NCBI RefSeq assembly: GCF_003226565.1
Contig: NZ_QKOE01000010.1
Coordinates: 62,001-126,000, forward strand
Source: Parazoarcus communis SWub3 = DSM 12120
GTDB lineage: Bacteria > Pseudomonadota > Gammaproteobacteria > Burkholderiales > Rhodocyclaceae
Reading direction: 5' to 3'
Length of the DNA: 64,000 nt
Part shown: one piece after another, positions 27,995 through 37,295 of the stretch
Position numbering within the stretch: the stretch's first letter is position 1
Layout: every line of letters begins with the position of its first letter
Made by a program: the position numbers and the translations under genes
Notes under the pieces: model-generated
What the model saw: only the letters and a program-made list of their open reading frames with translations
The model's database searches: none
Told to the model about the DNA's origin: nothing

Positions 27995-28189
27995 TCAGGA
28001 AACCTCGTCAATCCAGGCTTGCTGGATGGCCTCAAGAATGCGCTCGCCACAATGCTTGGGATCGTCGTCAAACTCGGGCAAGGCCATCACCCATTGCATC
28101 AGATCGACAAAATTGAGCTTGAGCGGATCCACCTCAGGATGAGCTTCGCTCAGTTGAATCGCGATTTCCTGCACTTCGGTCCATTTCAT
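27995..28189 (-). CDS. iscX: Fe-S cluster assembly accessory protein IscX
   Basis: A 64-residue acidic protein ([13 protein letters not shown] start, FVDLMQWV and ILEAIQQAWIDE segments) matching IscX/YfhJ, which binds IscS and iron and modulates cluster assembly. The ATG at 28189 overlaps the fdx stop by one base, and a longer in-frame frame upstream is only read-through of the fdx region. It is the last gene of the isc operon. Confidence 0.92.
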   Translation of the reverse strand: MKWTEVQEIAIQLSEAHPEVDPLKLNFVDLMQWVMALPEFDDDPKHCGERILEAIQQAWIDEVS

Positions 28190-28530
28190 CAGTGCTTGCC
28201 CTCCCGCGCCATGTTGATGGTGTAGCGTGGGATCTCGACCACCAGCGGCGTCTCTGCCACCAGAGCCTGGCAGGATAGCCGCGATTGAGGCTCCAGCCCC
28301 CACGCCTTGTCCAGCAGATCTTCCTCTTCTTCCTCTGCCTCGTTAAGGCTGTCGATACCTTCCCGCACGATCACATGACAGGTGGTGCACGCACAGGACT
28401 TCTCGCAGGCGTGCTCAATTTCGATGCCGTTCTCGAGCAAGGCATCACAGATCGAGGTGCCGGCAGCGGCCTCGATCACCGTGCCATCCGGGCACAGCTC
28501 GACATGGGGCAGTACTATGATCTGGGTCAT
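28189..28530 (-). CDS. fdx: ISC-type [2Fe-2S] ferredoxin
   Basis: A 113-residue adrenodoxin-type ferredoxin that supplies electrons for Fe-S cluster assembly. The four cluster ligands fall at C42, C48, C51 and C87, the same spacing as E. coli Fdx, with an extra cysteine C46 between the first two as is usual for Isc ferredoxins. An acidic patch EEEEED follows near residue 67. The start overlaps the hscA stop (ATGA). Confidence 0.96.
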   Translation of the reverse strand: MTQIIVLPHVELCPDGTVIEAAAGTSICDALLENGIEIEHACEKSCACTTCHVIVREGIDSLNEAEEEEEDLLDKAWGLEPQSRLSCQALVAETPLVVEIPRYTINMAREGKH

Positions 28531-30398
28531 ACCTGAATCTCGTCTATCTTCTGGCCAGCCAACGCCGCGCGGATGGAGTTGTCCATACGGCGGGCAGCAA
28601 ATTCGTCGGTTTCGCGCGCAAGCGTCTCGATGCCGGTCTTGAGCGCACGATGATCCTTGCCGTCACGCAATTTGCGCAGCGTGTCGATGGCAGCATCAAT
28701 TTGCGCACGCTCGCCAGCATCAAGCAAATGTCCGTCGCTTGCCAACGCCTGCTCGGTCGCCTCGATGACCCGATCAGCCTCCACCTGCTGTTCGCGCAAG
28801 GCACGCGCCAGCATGTCGTCCTCGGCACGTTCGACGCCCGCCTTCAGCATGCCGGCAATCTCGTCATCCGACAGCCCATAGGACGGCTTGACCAGCACAC
28901 TGGCCTCAACCCCGGATGACATCTCGCGGGCAGAAACCGACAACAAACCATCGGCGTCAACCTGGAAGGTCACACGAATCCGCGCGGCACCGGCCACCAT
29001 GGGCGGAATGCCACGCAACTCGAAACGCGCCAGCGAACGACAGTCGGCAACCAGTTCGCGCTCGCCCTGAACCACGTGGAAGGCCATTGCAGTCTGGCCG
29101 TCCTTGAACGTGGTGAATTCCTGGGCGCGGGCGATCGGCAGTGTGGCGTTGCGCGGCACCACTTTTTCCACCAGGCCTCCCATGGTCTCGAGTCCCAGCG
29201 ACAGCGGGATGACGTCCAGCAACAACCAGTCGTCCTCATCCGCCGCCCGGTTGCCGACCAGGGCATTGGCCTGCATCGCGGCACCAAGCGCAACAACCTT
29301 GTCGGGGTCGAGATTGGTCAGTGGCTCCTGGCCGAAGTACTCGGCCACCGCACGCTGAATGTGCGGCATCCGGGTGGCACCACCCACCATCACCACACCC
29401 TTGATGTCTTCTGGGGCCAGACCCGCGTCGCGCAGGGCCTTGCGCACCGGGCCCAAGGTCTTCTGCACCAGATGCCGGGTCATCTCCGCGAACTGGTCGC
29501 GAGTGACGACCAGGTCCACCACTTCGCCAGAGCCAAGCTTCACGTGAATCGGTGCTTCCTCGCAGGAGGTGAGCAACTCCTTGGCTTCCCGCGCCTTGAT
29601 CTGCAATCGACGACCATCTTCAGAGGAAGGCGGATCAATTGCAGCCTGGTCGAGCATCCAGCAAAACAGGCGATGATCGAAATCATCGCCGCCCAATGCG
29701 GCATCGCCATTGGTAGACAGGACTTCGAACACGCCGCGGGTCAGTTTCAGGATCGAGAGGTCGAAGGTCCCTCCGCCCAGGTCGTAGACCGCATAAACAC
29801 CCTCCGCTGCGTTGTCCAGACCATAGGCCACAGCCGCAGCCGTCGGCTCATTGAGCAGACGCAGTACTTCAAGGCCGGCCAGTCGGGCCGCATCCTTGGT
29901 GGCTTGACGCTGGGCCTCATCGAAATAAGCCGGTACGGTGATCACGGCACCCGTCAAGGTGCCGCCCAGGCTGGCCTCGGCACGTTCGCGCAGCGCGCGC
30001 AGGATTTCGGCAGACACCTCGACCGGGCTTTTCACCCCCTGAATGGTGCGAAGACGCACCATACCGGGGCTGTCTTCGAAGTCGTAGGGCATGGTCTCGA
30101 CATGCGCCACATCCTTCAGACCCCGGCCCATGAAACGCTTGACCGAGACAATGGTGTTCTTGGGGTCGGTAGCCTGAGCTTTGGCTGCGGCCAGGCCGAC
30201 ATCGACACTGCCGTCGGCACGATAGCGGACGATGGATGGCAGCATGGCGCGACCAGTGTCATCGGCCAGACAGACAGCGATGCTGTTGCGCACCGTCGCC
30301 ACCAGCGAATTCGTAGTGCCAAGGTCGATGCCGACGGCAAGCCGGTGCTGGTGCGGCTCGGTCGACATCCCGGGTTCAGCGATCTGCAACAAGGCCAT
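28527..30398 (-). CDS. hscA: Fe-S assembly Hsp70 chaperone HscA
   Basis: A 623-residue specialised Hsp70 that, with HscB, releases clusters from IscU to target proteins by binding its LPPVK motif. The N-terminus [10 protein letters not shown] followed by [15 protein letters not shown] is typical of HscA rather than DnaK. The ATPase domain spans about 20-400 and the substrate-binding domain the rest. The ATG at 30398 has GGAAAG upstream. It sits between hscB and fdx with very short spacings. Confidence 0.97.
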   Translation of the reverse strand: MALLQIAEPGMSTEPHQHRLAVGIDLGTTNSLVATVRNSIAVCLADDTGRAMLPSIVRYRADGSVDVGLAAAKAQATDPKNTIVSVKRFMGRGLKDVAHVETMPYDFEDSPGMVRLRTIQGVKSPVEVSAEILRALRERAEASLGGTLTGAVITVPAYFDEAQRQATKDAARLAGLEVLRLLNEPTAAAVAYGLDNAAEGVYAVYDLGGGTFDLSILKLTRGVFEVLSTNGDAALGGDDFDHRLFCWMLDQAAIDPPSSEDGRRLQIKAREAKELLTSCEEAPIHVKLGSGEVVDLVVTRDQFAEMTRHLVQKTLGPVRKALRDAGLAPEDIKGVVMVGGATRMPHIQRAVAEYFGQEPLTNLDPDKVVALGAAMQANALVGNRAADEDDWLLLDVIPLSLGLETMGGLVEKVVPRNATLPIARAQEFTTFKDGQTAMAFHVVQGERELVADCRSLARFELRGIPPMVAGAARIRVTFQVDADGLLSVSAREMSSGVEASVLVKPSYGLSDDEIAGMLKAGVERAEDDMLARALREQQVEADRVIEATEQALASDGHLLDAGERAQIDAAIDTLRKLRDGKDHRALKTGIETLARETDEFAARRMDNSIRAALAGQKIDEIQV

Positions 30399-30413
30399 CA
30401 GGGCTTTCCAGGT

Positions 30414-30947
30414 TCAGGTCTCGAGCGCCTCTAGGGCGTCGTCGATCTCGTGTTGTAGTTTCTCGATGAACATCAGGCGGCGCACGGTATCGGCTGCAGC
30501 GTCAAAGTCGGCCTTGTCGTCAAGTGCATGTCCAAGTCCGGCCATGACCTCTTTCGAGTGCGTCCGCAGGCGGACATGCAGGCTTTCCAGTGCATCGACA
30601 TCACCCGCCTGGCGCGCCTCCTCAACGGCTTCACGCCACTCCATCTGCTCCATCAGAAACGCAGGGGACATGGCAGTGTTGGTTTCCAGCCCCGCATCCA
30701 CACCCGCGAGCTCCAGCAGGTATTGCGCCCTGGGCAAGGGCTTGCGCAAGGTGCGATAGCCCTCGTTCACCCGCGTGGCCCACTGCATCGAAGCGCGCTT
30801 TTCGGCATCGGACAGATGGGCGTGACGGTCAGGATGCACCCTGGCCTGCAACTCGTGCCAAGCTTGATCGAGCTTGGCCTCGTCGATTGCGAAGGCGCGC
30901 GGCAAGCCGAAAAGACCAAAGAAATCCTGCTTGAGGTCGATGCTCAT
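30414..30947 (-). CDS. hscB: Fe-S assembly J-domain co-chaperone HscB
   Basis: A 177-residue co-chaperone with an N-terminal J domain (HPD at 38-40) and a C-terminal helical domain that binds IscU. It stimulates HscA ATPase. Length and position between iscA and hscA are as expected. The ribosome binding site is weak, consistent with operon translation. Confidence 0.95.
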   Translation of the reverse strand: MSIDLKQDFFGLFGLPRAFAIDEAKLDQAWHELQARVHPDRHAHLSDAEKRASMQWATRVNEGYRTLRKPLPRAQYLLELAGVDAGLETNTAMSPAFLMEQMEWREAVEEARQAGDVDALESLHVRLRTHSKEVMAGLGHALDDKADFDAAADTVRRLMFIEKLQHEIDDALEALET

Positions 30948-30972
30948 GCCAGCTTAAACCTGCGCACAGGGA

Positions 30973-31296
30973 TCAGACATTGAAGCTTTCGCCACAACCG
31001 CATTGATCCTTGACGTTCGGGTTGTTGAACTTGAAACCTTCGTTCAAGCCCTCGCGGACAAAGTCCAGCTCGGTGCCTTCAAGATAGGGCAAGCTCTTCG
31101 GGTCGATGATCACCTTGACGCCATGGCTGTCGAAAACCAGATCTTCGTCCTGCGTTTCGTCGACGAATTCGAGCTTGTAAGCCATCCCGGAACAACCCGA
31201 CGTCTTCACGCCCAGTCGAATTCCGACACCCTTGCCCCGTTTAGCGATGAAACCGGCAACATGCTTTGCAGCGCTGGCGGACAGCGTAACGCCCAT
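30973..31296 (-). CDS. iscA: Iron-sulfur cluster assembly protein IscA
   Basis: A 107-residue A-type carrier that accepts and passes on Fe-S clusters or iron. The three conserved cysteines are C35 (SGCSG), C99 and C101 (CGCGESF). I prefer the ATG at 31296 because GAGGGG lies seven bases upstream; an ATG two codons earlier is too close to it. Confidence 0.96.
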   Translation of the reverse strand: MGVTLSASAAKHVAGFIAKRGKGVGIRLGVKTSGCSGMAYKLEFVDETQDEDLVFDSHGVKVIIDPKSLPYLEGTELDFVREGLNEGFKFNNPNVKDQCGCGESFNV

Positions 31297-31311
31297 GATC
31301 ATTCCCCTCGT

Positions 31312-31695
31312 TCAGAGCTCGTGTTTCTTGCGGTAATCAGCCACCGCCGCCTTGATCGCATCCTCTGCAAGGATGGAGCAATGGATTTTAACCGGCGGCA
31401 GTGCCAGTTCTTCGGCAATCTGTGTGTTCTTGATCTCGAGTGCCTGATCCAGGGTCTTGCCCTTGACCCACTCGGTCACCAGCGAGCTGGAAGCAATTGC
31501 CGAGCCACAACCATAGGTTTTGAACTTGGCGTCTTCGATCACACCATCCTTGCCGACCTTGATCTGCAGCTTCATCACATCGCCACAGGCCGGGGCGCCC
31601 ACCATGCCGGTGGCGACGGTATCGTCATCCTTGGCAAAGGCGCCGACGTTGCGGGGATTCTCGTAGTGATCCAGAACTTTTTCGCTGTAAGCCAT
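31312..31695 (-). CDS. iscU: Iron-sulfur cluster scaffold IscU
   Basis: The 127-residue scaffold on which IscS-derived sulfur and iron are assembled. Cluster ligands C37, C63 and C106 with D39 are present, as is the HscA recognition motif LPPVK at 99-103. It is tightly packed between iscS and iscA. Confidence 0.98.
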   Translation of the reverse strand: MAYSEKVLDHYENPRNVGAFAKDDDTVATGMVGAPACGDVMKLQIKVGKDGVIEDAKFKTYGCGSAIASSSLVTEWVKGKTLDQALEIKNTQIAEELALPPVKIHCSILAEDAIKAAVADYRKKHEL

Positions 31696-31716
31696 GATGT
31701 TTCTCCTGCCAGATGT

Positions 31717-32928
31717 TTAGTGAGCCGCCCACTGCACCGTATCGAGATCGATGCCGTCCTTGAACATCTCCCACAGCGGGGACAGTTCGCGCAGCTTGCC
31801 GATCTTCTTGTGCAACAGGTCGATGGTGAAGTCGATCTCTTCTTCGGTGGTGAAGCGGCCGATGGTGAAGCGGATCGAGCTGTGTGCAAGTTCGTCGTTG
31901 CGGCCCAGGGCGCGCAGCACATAAGAAGGCTCAAGGCTGGCCGAGGTACATGCCGAACCCGACGACACCGCAATATCCTTGATCGCCATGATCAGCGACT
32001 CGCCCTCGACGTAAGCGAAGGAGATGTTGAGATTGTGCGGCACGCGATGCTCGAGGTCGCCGTTGATATAGGTGGCCTCGATATCGGTCAAGCCTTTCAG
32101 CAGCTTGTCACGCAGACCCCGGACACGCTCGTTCTCGCTCGCCATCTCTTCACGAGCGATGCGGAAGGCCTCGCCCATACCAACGATCTGGTGGGTTGCC
32201 AGCGTACCCGAACGCAAGCCGCGCTCGTGACCGCCACCATGCATCTGCGCCTCCAGGCGGACGCGCGGTTTGCGCCGCACATACAGCGCGCCGATGCCCT
32301 TGGGACCGTAGGTCTTGTGCGCAGAGAAGCTCATCAGATCGACCTTGAGCTTCTCCAGATCAATTTCGACCTTGCCAGTTGCCTGTGCCGCGTCGACATG
32401 GAAGATGATGCCGCGCTCACGGCACAACTCACCGATCTCGGCGATGGGCTGGACCACACCGACTTCGTTGTTGACGAACATCACCGACACCAGGATGGTG
32501 TCCGGACGCAAGGCAGCCTTGAACGCTTCGAGGTCGACGAGGCCGTTCTCCTGCACATCGAGGTAAGTCGCTTCGAAGCCCTCACGCTCAAGTTCGCGCA
32601 CGGTATCGAGTACTGCCTTGTGCTCGGTCTTCAGCGTGATGACGTGCTTGCCCTTCCCCTTGTAGAAGTGCGCAGCACCCTTGATCGCAAGGTTGTTCGA
32701 CTCGGTCGCGCCGGAGGTCCAGATGATCTCCTTCGAATCGGCATTGACCAACGCGGCGACCTGCTCCCGGGCATCCTCCACGGCTTTTTCCGCCGCCCAG
32801 CCAAAGGCATGCGAACGGCTGGCCGGGTTGCCGAACTGCTCGGTCAGCCAGGGAATCATGGCCTGCGCAACGCGCGGATCAACCGGCGTAGTGGCCGAAT
32901 AATCGAGATAGATCGGAAACTTCAGCAT
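31717..32928 (-). CDS. iscS: Cysteine desulfurase IscS
   Basis: A 403-residue PLP enzyme that takes sulfur from cysteine as a persulfide for IscU and tRNA thiolation. The PLP lysine is K205 in [12 protein letters not shown]. The persulfide cysteine is C327 in [21 protein letters not shown], on the long flexible loop typical of group I desulfurases. Compared with the adjacent second desulfurase, this one has the canonical IscS sequence and lies next to iscU. Confidence 0.98.
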   Translation of the reverse strand: MLKFPIYLDYSATTPVDPRVAQAMIPWLTEQFGNPASRSHAFGWAAEKAVEDAREQVAALVNADSKEIIWTSGATESNNLAIKGAAHFYKGKGKHVITLKTEHKAVLDTVRELEREGFEATYLDVQENGLVDLEAFKAALRPDTILVSVMFVNNEVGVVQPIAEIGELCRERGIIFHVDAAQATGKVEIDLEKLKVDLMSFSAHKTYGPKGIGALYVRRKPRVRLEAQMHGGGHERGLRSGTLATHQIVGMGEAFRIAREEMASENERVRGLRDKLLKGLTDIEATYINGDLEHRVPHNLNISFAYVEGESLIMAIKDIAVSSGSACTSASLEPSYVLRALGRNDELAHSSIRFTIGRFTTEEEIDFTIDLLHKKIGKLRELSPLWEMFKDGIDLDTVQWAAH

Positions 32929-32958
32929 TACGTTTCTCCGCAGATTCGTCGTATCGGT

Positions 32959-34116
32959 TCAGACTGCCATCGCAGCCAGGTTCTTCAGTTCAGCAACCGT
33001 GTGCACCAGCACATCGGCAAAGTGTTCAATCTGTTCGGCGGTGGTATCCCGGCCAAAACTGACCCGGACCGCACCACGGGCAAAATCCGGCTCAACCCCC
33101 ATCGCAAGCAAGGCATGCGAGGGCTCTGGATTGGCACTCGAGCACGCCGAGCCGCTGGCGCAGGCAAAGCCGGCCCGGTCGAGTTTGCCCACCAGGGTTT
33201 CACCATCGATCCCCTCGAAGGCGAAAAAGCTGGTGTTGGGCAGGCGCTCGGCACGTGCCGAAAACACGCAAGCGCCCTCAGCCAGCAGTCGCCCCTCGAG
33301 ATTCTGCCTTAATTCGCTCAGGCGCTCAGCTTCACTCGCCTGACGGATCACTGCACGCTCGCAGGCAATACCGAAGCCGACGATCGCAGCAATATTCTCG
33401 GTACCGGAACGCAAACCGCGCTCCTGCCCGCCACCTGCAATCAAAGGCGCCAACTCCACACGCTTGTCCACAATCAAGGCACCTGCACCGACCGGCCCAC
33501 CGATCTTGTGAGCCGACAGTGTGATCGCGTTGACACCCAGTGTACGGAAGTCAATCGGCACCTTGCCCAGCGCCTGGACCGCATCGCTGTGCATCCACGC
33601 TCCACCCTGGCGGACTTGCGCGGCCAGCGTCGCGACATCCTGCATCACGCCAGTTTCGTTGTTGGCCAACATCACCGACACCAGCGAAGGCCGAGCCTCC
33701 AGTGTGGCGCGCCAGTCCGCCTGCTGCAGGCGTCCTTCCTGATCCACCGCGATCTCACGCATCACCCAACCGGAGCGACGCAACTGACGTGCCGGCTCTC
33801 GGACACAGGGATGCTCGATCGCGCTGATCGCAATCAACCCCTGCTTCATTGCGGCAGCTGCACCCTTGATGAAAAGGTTGTTGGCTTCCGAGCCGCCGCT
33901 GGTAAAGATCACTTCAGTCGGATGCGCGCCGACTGCCGCCGCCACCCGACCACGTGCGTCGTCGACTGCAGCCCGTGCCTGGCGCCCGTACTCATGACGA
34001 CTGGAGGCATTGCCAAAGCGCGTACCCAGCCAGGGCAACATGGCTTCCAGCACTTCCGGATCAAGCGGTGTGCTGGCATTCCAGTCGAGGTAGATCGGCG
34101 CAAACATGGCGTTCAT
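32959..34116 (-). CDS. Second cysteine desulfurase (NifS/IscS-like)
   Basis: A 385-residue PLP enzyme lying between iscR and iscS. The PLP lysine is K204 in TLSAHKIGGPVG and the persulfide cysteine is C325 in ASGSACSSANPEPSHALLAMG, so it looks active and of group I. It differs clearly from the neighbouring IscS, for example in the N-terminus (IYLDWNASTPLDP), and so is not a recent duplicate. It starts five bases after the iscR stop; an alternative ATG is nine bases downstream. It probably feeds a particular sulfur acceptor or adds capacity, but its partner is unknown. I withhold a symbol because nifS and iscS2 are both plausible. Confidence 0.9.
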   Translation of the reverse strand: MNAMFAPIYLDWNASTPLDPEVLEAMLPWLGTRFGNASSRHEYGRQARAAVDDARGRVAAAVGAHPTEVIFTSGGSEANNLFIKGAAAAMKQGLIAISAIEHPCVREPARQLRRSGWVMREIAVDQEGRLQQADWRATLEARPSLVSVMLANNETGVMQDVATLAAQVRQGGAWMHSDAVQALGKVPIDFRTLGVNAITLSAHKIGGPVGAGALIVDKRVELAPLIAGGGQERGLRSGTENIAAIVGFGIACERAVIRQASEAERLSELRQNLEGRLLAEGACVFSARAERLPNTSFFAFEGIDGETLVGKLDRAGFACASGSACSSANPEPSHALLAMGVEPDFARGAVRVSFGRDTTAEQIEHFADVLVHTVAELKNLAAMAV

Positions 34117-34120
34117 CCGC

Positions 34121-34603
34121 TCAGGCCGCCGCTGCCTCACGCAGCGAAATGGCTGCACGACGACGTACATCCTTGAGCACATTGACATCCGGATCCGGCT
34201 TCACTTCGCGCTCGACCAGCGCACCCAACGTGACCGAGTCGAGATAGGCGTACATGCGCTTGTTGAGATTGGTCCACAGATCGTGTGTCATGCAGCGATG
34301 TTCGTCGTGGCAGTTCTGCTTGCCGCCGCACAGCGTGGCATCGAGCGGCTCATCAACGGCAATGATGATGTCGGTCACCGTGATGTCGCGCATGTCACGC
34401 GCCAGGCGATAACCACCACCCGGGCCGCGCACGCTGGTCACCAGCTTGTAGCGCCGCAACTTGCCGAACAGCTGCTCCAGATAGGAAAGGGAGATCTTCT
34501 GGCGTTCGGCGATACCGGCCAGCGTCACCGGCCCCTCAGCCTGTCGCGAGGCCAGATCGATCATCGCCGTCACGGCGAAACGTCCCTTAGTCGTCAGTCT
34601 CAT
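34121..34603 (-). CDS. iscR: Fe-S cluster-sensing regulator IscR
   Basis: A 160-residue Rrf2-family repressor. The winged helix lies at about 5-65 and the [2Fe-2S] ligands are C92, C98 and C104, with H107 as the fourth, the same numbering as E. coli IscR. The holo form represses isc and the apo form is a different regulator. The ATG at 34603 has GAGGA upstream and gives the canonical MRLTTKGRFAVTAM. Two IscR-type boxes overlap its promoter, so autorepression is expected. Confidence 0.97.
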   Translation of the reverse strand: MRLTTKGRFAVTAMIDLASRQAEGPVTLAGIAERQKISLSYLEQLFGKLRRYKLVTSVRGPGGGYRLARDMRDITVTDIIIAVDEPLDATLCGGKQNCHDEHRCMTHDLWTNLNKRMYAYLDSVTLGALVEREVKPDPDVNVLKDVRRRAAISLREAAAA

Positions 34604-34641
34604 GATGCATCCTCGCAGCAAAGTTGGGGCGCCCAGGCCAA

Positions 34642-34666
34642 TACCCGAACGTTTCACTCAACTATA
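34642..34666. promoter_or_regulatory. iscR: IscR type-1 operator, promoter-proximal copy
   Basis: This 25-base stretch begins ATACCCGA and ends TCAACTAT. It agrees with the type-1 consensus ATASYYGACT-RWWWY-AGTCRRSTAT (from memory) at 22 of 25 positions by eye. It covers the -10 element and the likely transcription start, so holo-IscR binding would block initiation. Confidence 0.78.
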
Positions 34667-34690
34667 CATATCCCGACAAAAACGGTCAAC
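34662..34690 (-). promoter_or_regulatory. Promoter of the isc operon
   Basis: On the minus strand TTGACC (plus 34685-34690) and TATAGT (plus 34662-34667) are exactly 17 bases apart, a near-consensus sigma70 promoter. The start of transcription would fall near 34655, leaving a leader of about 50 bases before iscR. Both IscR-type boxes overlap it. Confidence 0.82.
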
Positions 34691-34694
34691 TAAA
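34670..34694. promoter_or_regulatory. iscR: IscR type-1 operator, promoter-distal copy
   Basis: This 25-base stretch contains CCCGAC, an A-rich centre and GTCAACTA, matching the type-1 consensus at about 19 of 25 positions by eye. It lies over the -35 element and spacer, three bases from the other box. The E. coli iscR promoter has a similar pair. Confidence 0.7.
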
Positions 34695-34710
34695 GGCCTG
34701 ATAGCCGTGC

Positions 34711-35466
34711 CTAATCAACCATTTTCGACAGACGAGAGGCATCAAAGTCATCACTCGACTCGACTGCGGGATCGAGCTTGAAGCCCGCAGCCTCCAGACG
34801 CTCGACAATGATCTGGAAGCGCCGGTCAGTCTCCACCGCGTGGTCGAGCAAACCATGCAGCGCTTTTGCGACCGGATCATCCATGTCGCGGGTGACGCCA
34901 TACGCAGAAAACCCCATCTGTTCGGCTTTCTGCGCCCGTTCGGCGTCGCGCTCCGGATCGAGGATGCGAGCCGGATTGCCCACCGCCGTCGCCCCGGCTG
35001 GCACCGGTTTGACAACGACTGCATTGGAGCCGATCTTGGCACCGTCACCCACCTCGAAACCGCCCAGCACCTTGGCACCGGCACCAACCACGACCCCTTT
35101 GCCCAATGTCGGGTGACGCTTGGTGCCTCGATACAGCGAGGTCCCCCCCAGCGTCACCGCCTGGTAGATGGTGCAGTCGTCGCCGACCACCGCAGTCTCA
35201 CCGATCACGACACCCATACCATGATCGATGAACACCCGCCGGCCAATCACCGCCCCCGGGTGAATCTCGATACCGGTCAGGAACCGGCCAACATGACTGA
35301 TGAAACGCCCCAGCCAGAACAGCTGTCGACGCCAGGCGCCATGAGCAAGACGGTGAAACATCAGCGCATGCACGCCCGGGTAACAGGTCAGCACCTCCAG
35401 TGTCGAACGGGCTGCCGGATCGCGCTCACGCACGCTGGCCAGGTCCTCACGAAGATGCTGGAACAT
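34711..35466 (-). CDS. cysE: Serine O-acetyltransferase
   Basis: A 251-residue enzyme that makes O-acetylserine for cysteine synthesis. The N-terminal helical part is followed by left-handed beta-helix hexapeptide repeats, with [23 protein letters not shown] at about 67-89 and GNPAR after the helix. The ATG at 35466 has AGGAG upstream and gives [12 protein letters not shown]. It lies upstream of iscR in the same direction, as cysE2 does in Azotobacter. A link is plausible, since cysteine is the substrate of IscS. The trmJ terminator and the iscR promoter bracket it, so it is probably a single-gene unit. Confidence 0.95.
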   Translation of the reverse strand: MFQHLREDLASVRERDPAARSTLEVLTCYPGVHALMFHRLAHGAWRRQLFWLGRFISHVGRFLTGIEIHPGAVIGRRVFIDHGMGVVIGETAVVGDDCTIYQAVTLGGTSLYRGTKRHPTLGKGVVVGAGAKVLGGFEVGDGAKIGSNAVVVKPVPAGATAVGNPARILDPERDAERAQKAEQMGFSAYGVTRDMDDPVAKALHGLLDHAVETDRRFQIIVERLEAAGFKLDPAVESSDDFDASRLSKMVD

Positions 35467-35491
35467 GAGATCAAGACTCCTGAAACAAATG

Positions 35492-35534
35492 AAAAAGGAC
35501 ATTGCCCGCGTCTGGTTCGACACGGGCAATGTCC
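35492..35534 (-). terminator. Rho-independent terminator after trmJ
   Basis: A perfect 12-base inverted repeat (GGACATTGCCCG and its complement, arms at 35497-35508 and 35523-35534) is followed on the minus strand by five U residues. It lies just past the trmJ stop and before cysE. Confidence 0.88.
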
Positions 35535-35541
35535 GAGTATT

Positions 35542-36273
35542 TTAATCAACTTTACGCTGAAAGCTAGTGAGCATGCCGCGCAGGATGCCGATCTCCTCCT
35601 TCTCGAGGCGGACGCGGCCAAACAGGCGACGCAGGCGCGGCATCAAGCGTCGCGGATTGTCGGGCTCGTGAAAGCCACTCTCGGTCACCGCCCGCTCGAG
35701 ATGCCCGAGAAAACCCTCGACCTCGTCATGCGTCGCCGGCTGTGGTCGCGGATCGTCGTACGCTTCTGCAGGTTCCAACGCTGCCATGCGCATCTCGTAG
35801 CACAGCAGTTGCACCGCGGCGCCCAGGTTCAGCGACGAAAAATCCGGGTTGGTCGGAATGGTGACCGGCATCGCGCACAGGCCGACCTCCTCGTTGCTGA
35901 GCCCACTGGTCTCGTTACCGAACACCAGCGCAACCTCGCCGCTTCGCCCCCAATCCACCATTTCGACAGCCGCCGCCCGCGCAGACCGCCGTGGTAACGA
36001 CAGCTCACGCCGACGCGCAGTGACTGCAGCGGCAAGCACCGTGCCCGCAAGCGCATCCTCGAGTCGTTCGACCACGCGCGCGCCGGCAAGAACGTCGCCC
36101 GCACCCGAGGCCCGGGCATCGGCTACCGGATCTGGAAAGGAGGCCGGCGAAACCAGCCAGAGTTGCGATAGACCCATGGTCTTCATCGCACGTGCAGCCG
36201 CACCAATATTGCCGGGGTGGCTGGGTCGTGACAACACGACACGGATACGGTCAAGCGCAAAGGCGCCGTTCAT
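35542..36273 (-). CDS. trmJ: tRNA (Cm32/Um32) 2'-O-methyltransferase
   Basis: A 243-residue SPOUT methyltransferase that methylates the ribose of nucleotide 32 in several tRNAs. The N-terminal RVVLSRPSHPGNIGAAARAMKTMG segment and the knot motifs ALVFGNETSGLSNEE and IPTNPDFSSLNLGAAVQ are characteristic. It is divergent from suhB across 80 bases, and this suhB/trmJ/isc neighbourhood resembles that in gammaproteobacteria. Confidence 0.95.
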   Translation of the reverse strand: MNGAFALDRIRVVLSRPSHPGNIGAAARAMKTMGLSQLWLVSPASFPDPVADARASGAGDVLAGARVVERLEDALAGTVLAAAVTARRRELSLPRRSARAAAVEMVDWGRSGEVALVFGNETSGLSNEEVGLCAMPVTIPTNPDFSSLNLGAAVQLLCYEMRMAALEPAEAYDDPRPQPATHDEVEGFLGHLERAVTESGFHEPDNPRRLMPRLRRLFGRVRLEKEEIGILRGMLTSFQRKVD

Positions 36274-36353
36274 ATTAAAATTCGTCGTTTTTCGTATTTG
36301 ATCGTGACGGGGCGCACTGCCCTGGACCGCTCCATCTTCCGAGACCGATCCGC

Positions 36354-37154
36354 ATGCATCCCATCCTGAATATCGCCATCAAGGCAGCCCGCCGCGCCGC
36401 AACCGTCATCAACCGGGCCTCGACGCAGATTGACCTGCTCACTGTCGAGTCCAAGTCGCCGAACGACTTCGTCACCGAAGTCGACCGCGCCGCCGAAAAA
36501 GCCATCATCGAGGTTCTGCAGGAAGCCTATCCGGGGTACGGGATTCTAGCAGAGGAGTCCGGCGAGTCTGGCGCAGACAGCGAATTCGTCTGGATCATTG
36601 ATCCACTCGACGGCACCACCAACTTCATCCACGGTTTTCCGCAGTACGCCATCTCGATCGCCCTGGCCAAGAACGGCGTGCCCGAGCATGGCCTGGTCTA
36701 CGATCCGATCCGCAACGAGATGTTCACTGCCTCTCGCGGTGGCGGCGCCTACCTCAACGATCGTCGCATCCGTGTCTCGCGTCGCGTGCGCCTGTCGGAT
36801 GCCCTGCTGGGTACCGGCTTTCCCTATCGCCAGTTCGACAACGTGGACGCCTATCTCGGAATGTTCCGCGAGCTGACGCAAAAGAGCGCCGGCATCCGGC
36901 GCCCTGGTGCTGCTGCACTCGACCTGGCCTATGTCGCGACAGGTCGCCTGGACGGCTTCTGGGAAATCGGCCTGGCGCCCTGGGATATGGCAGCCGGCGT
37001 ACTGATGATCCAGGAAGCCGGCGGCCTGGTGTCCGATCTGGCAGGTGAGGCCAACTACCTGACCACCGGGAATGTGGTGGCCGGCACGCCCAAGGTGTTC
37101 GGCCAGCTACTTCCCATCATTCAGGCCTACCGTGGAGACAAACTGCAGGCCTGA
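36354..37154 (+). CDS. suhB: Inositol-1-monophosphatase family protein
   Basis: A 266-residue magnesium-dependent phosphatase. The metal site is complete: E67/E68 in GILAEESGE, the [14 protein letters not shown] motif with D83 and D86, and WD in LAPWDMAAG. In bacteria SuhB also acts in ribosomal RNA antitermination complexes. Its place next to trmJ matches the conserved order in other proteobacteria. Confidence 0.94.
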   Translation: MHPILNIAIKAARRAATVINRASTQIDLLTVESKSPNDFVTEVDRAAEKAIIEVLQEAYPGYGILAEESGESGADSEFVWIIDPLDGTTNFIHGFPQYAISIALAKNGVPEHGLVYDPIRNEMFTASRGGGAYLNDRRIRVSRRVRLSDALLGTGFPYRQFDNVDAYLGMFRELTQKSAGIRRPGAAALDLAYVATGRLDGFWEIGLAPWDMAAGVLMIQEAGGLVSDLAGEANYLTTGNVVAGTPKVFGQLLPIIQAYRGDKLQA

Positions 37155-37162
37155 TTGATCAA

Positions 37163-37192
37163 CGTGCCGGCGCAAATAAACGCACCGGCACG
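37163..37192. terminator. Inverted repeat downstream of suhB
   Basis: CGTGCCGG and CCGGCACG form a perfect eight-base stem around a 14-base loop, eight bases after the suhB stop. No U-run follows; it may still limit read-through towards the convergent TIR gene. Confidence 0.5.
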
Positions 37193-37295
37193 TCGCTACA
37201 TTTCGAGTTGGAGAGGCGTGTCAGCCACTACCACGATTCAGCTTGCCCCCTGACAGACGCGAATCGCCTTCACGGTTAACCTGAAAGCCTAATTC

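Noticed and set aside
31003-33312. A 769-codon open frame on the plus strand opposite iscA-iscU-iscS
   Set aside because: It spans several well-known genes on the other strand and shows no domain; it is a codon-bias shadow.
37155-37295. Checked for a small RNA or tRNA between suhB and the TIR gene
   Set aside because: Only one inverted repeat is present; no cloverleaf or promoter is convincing.
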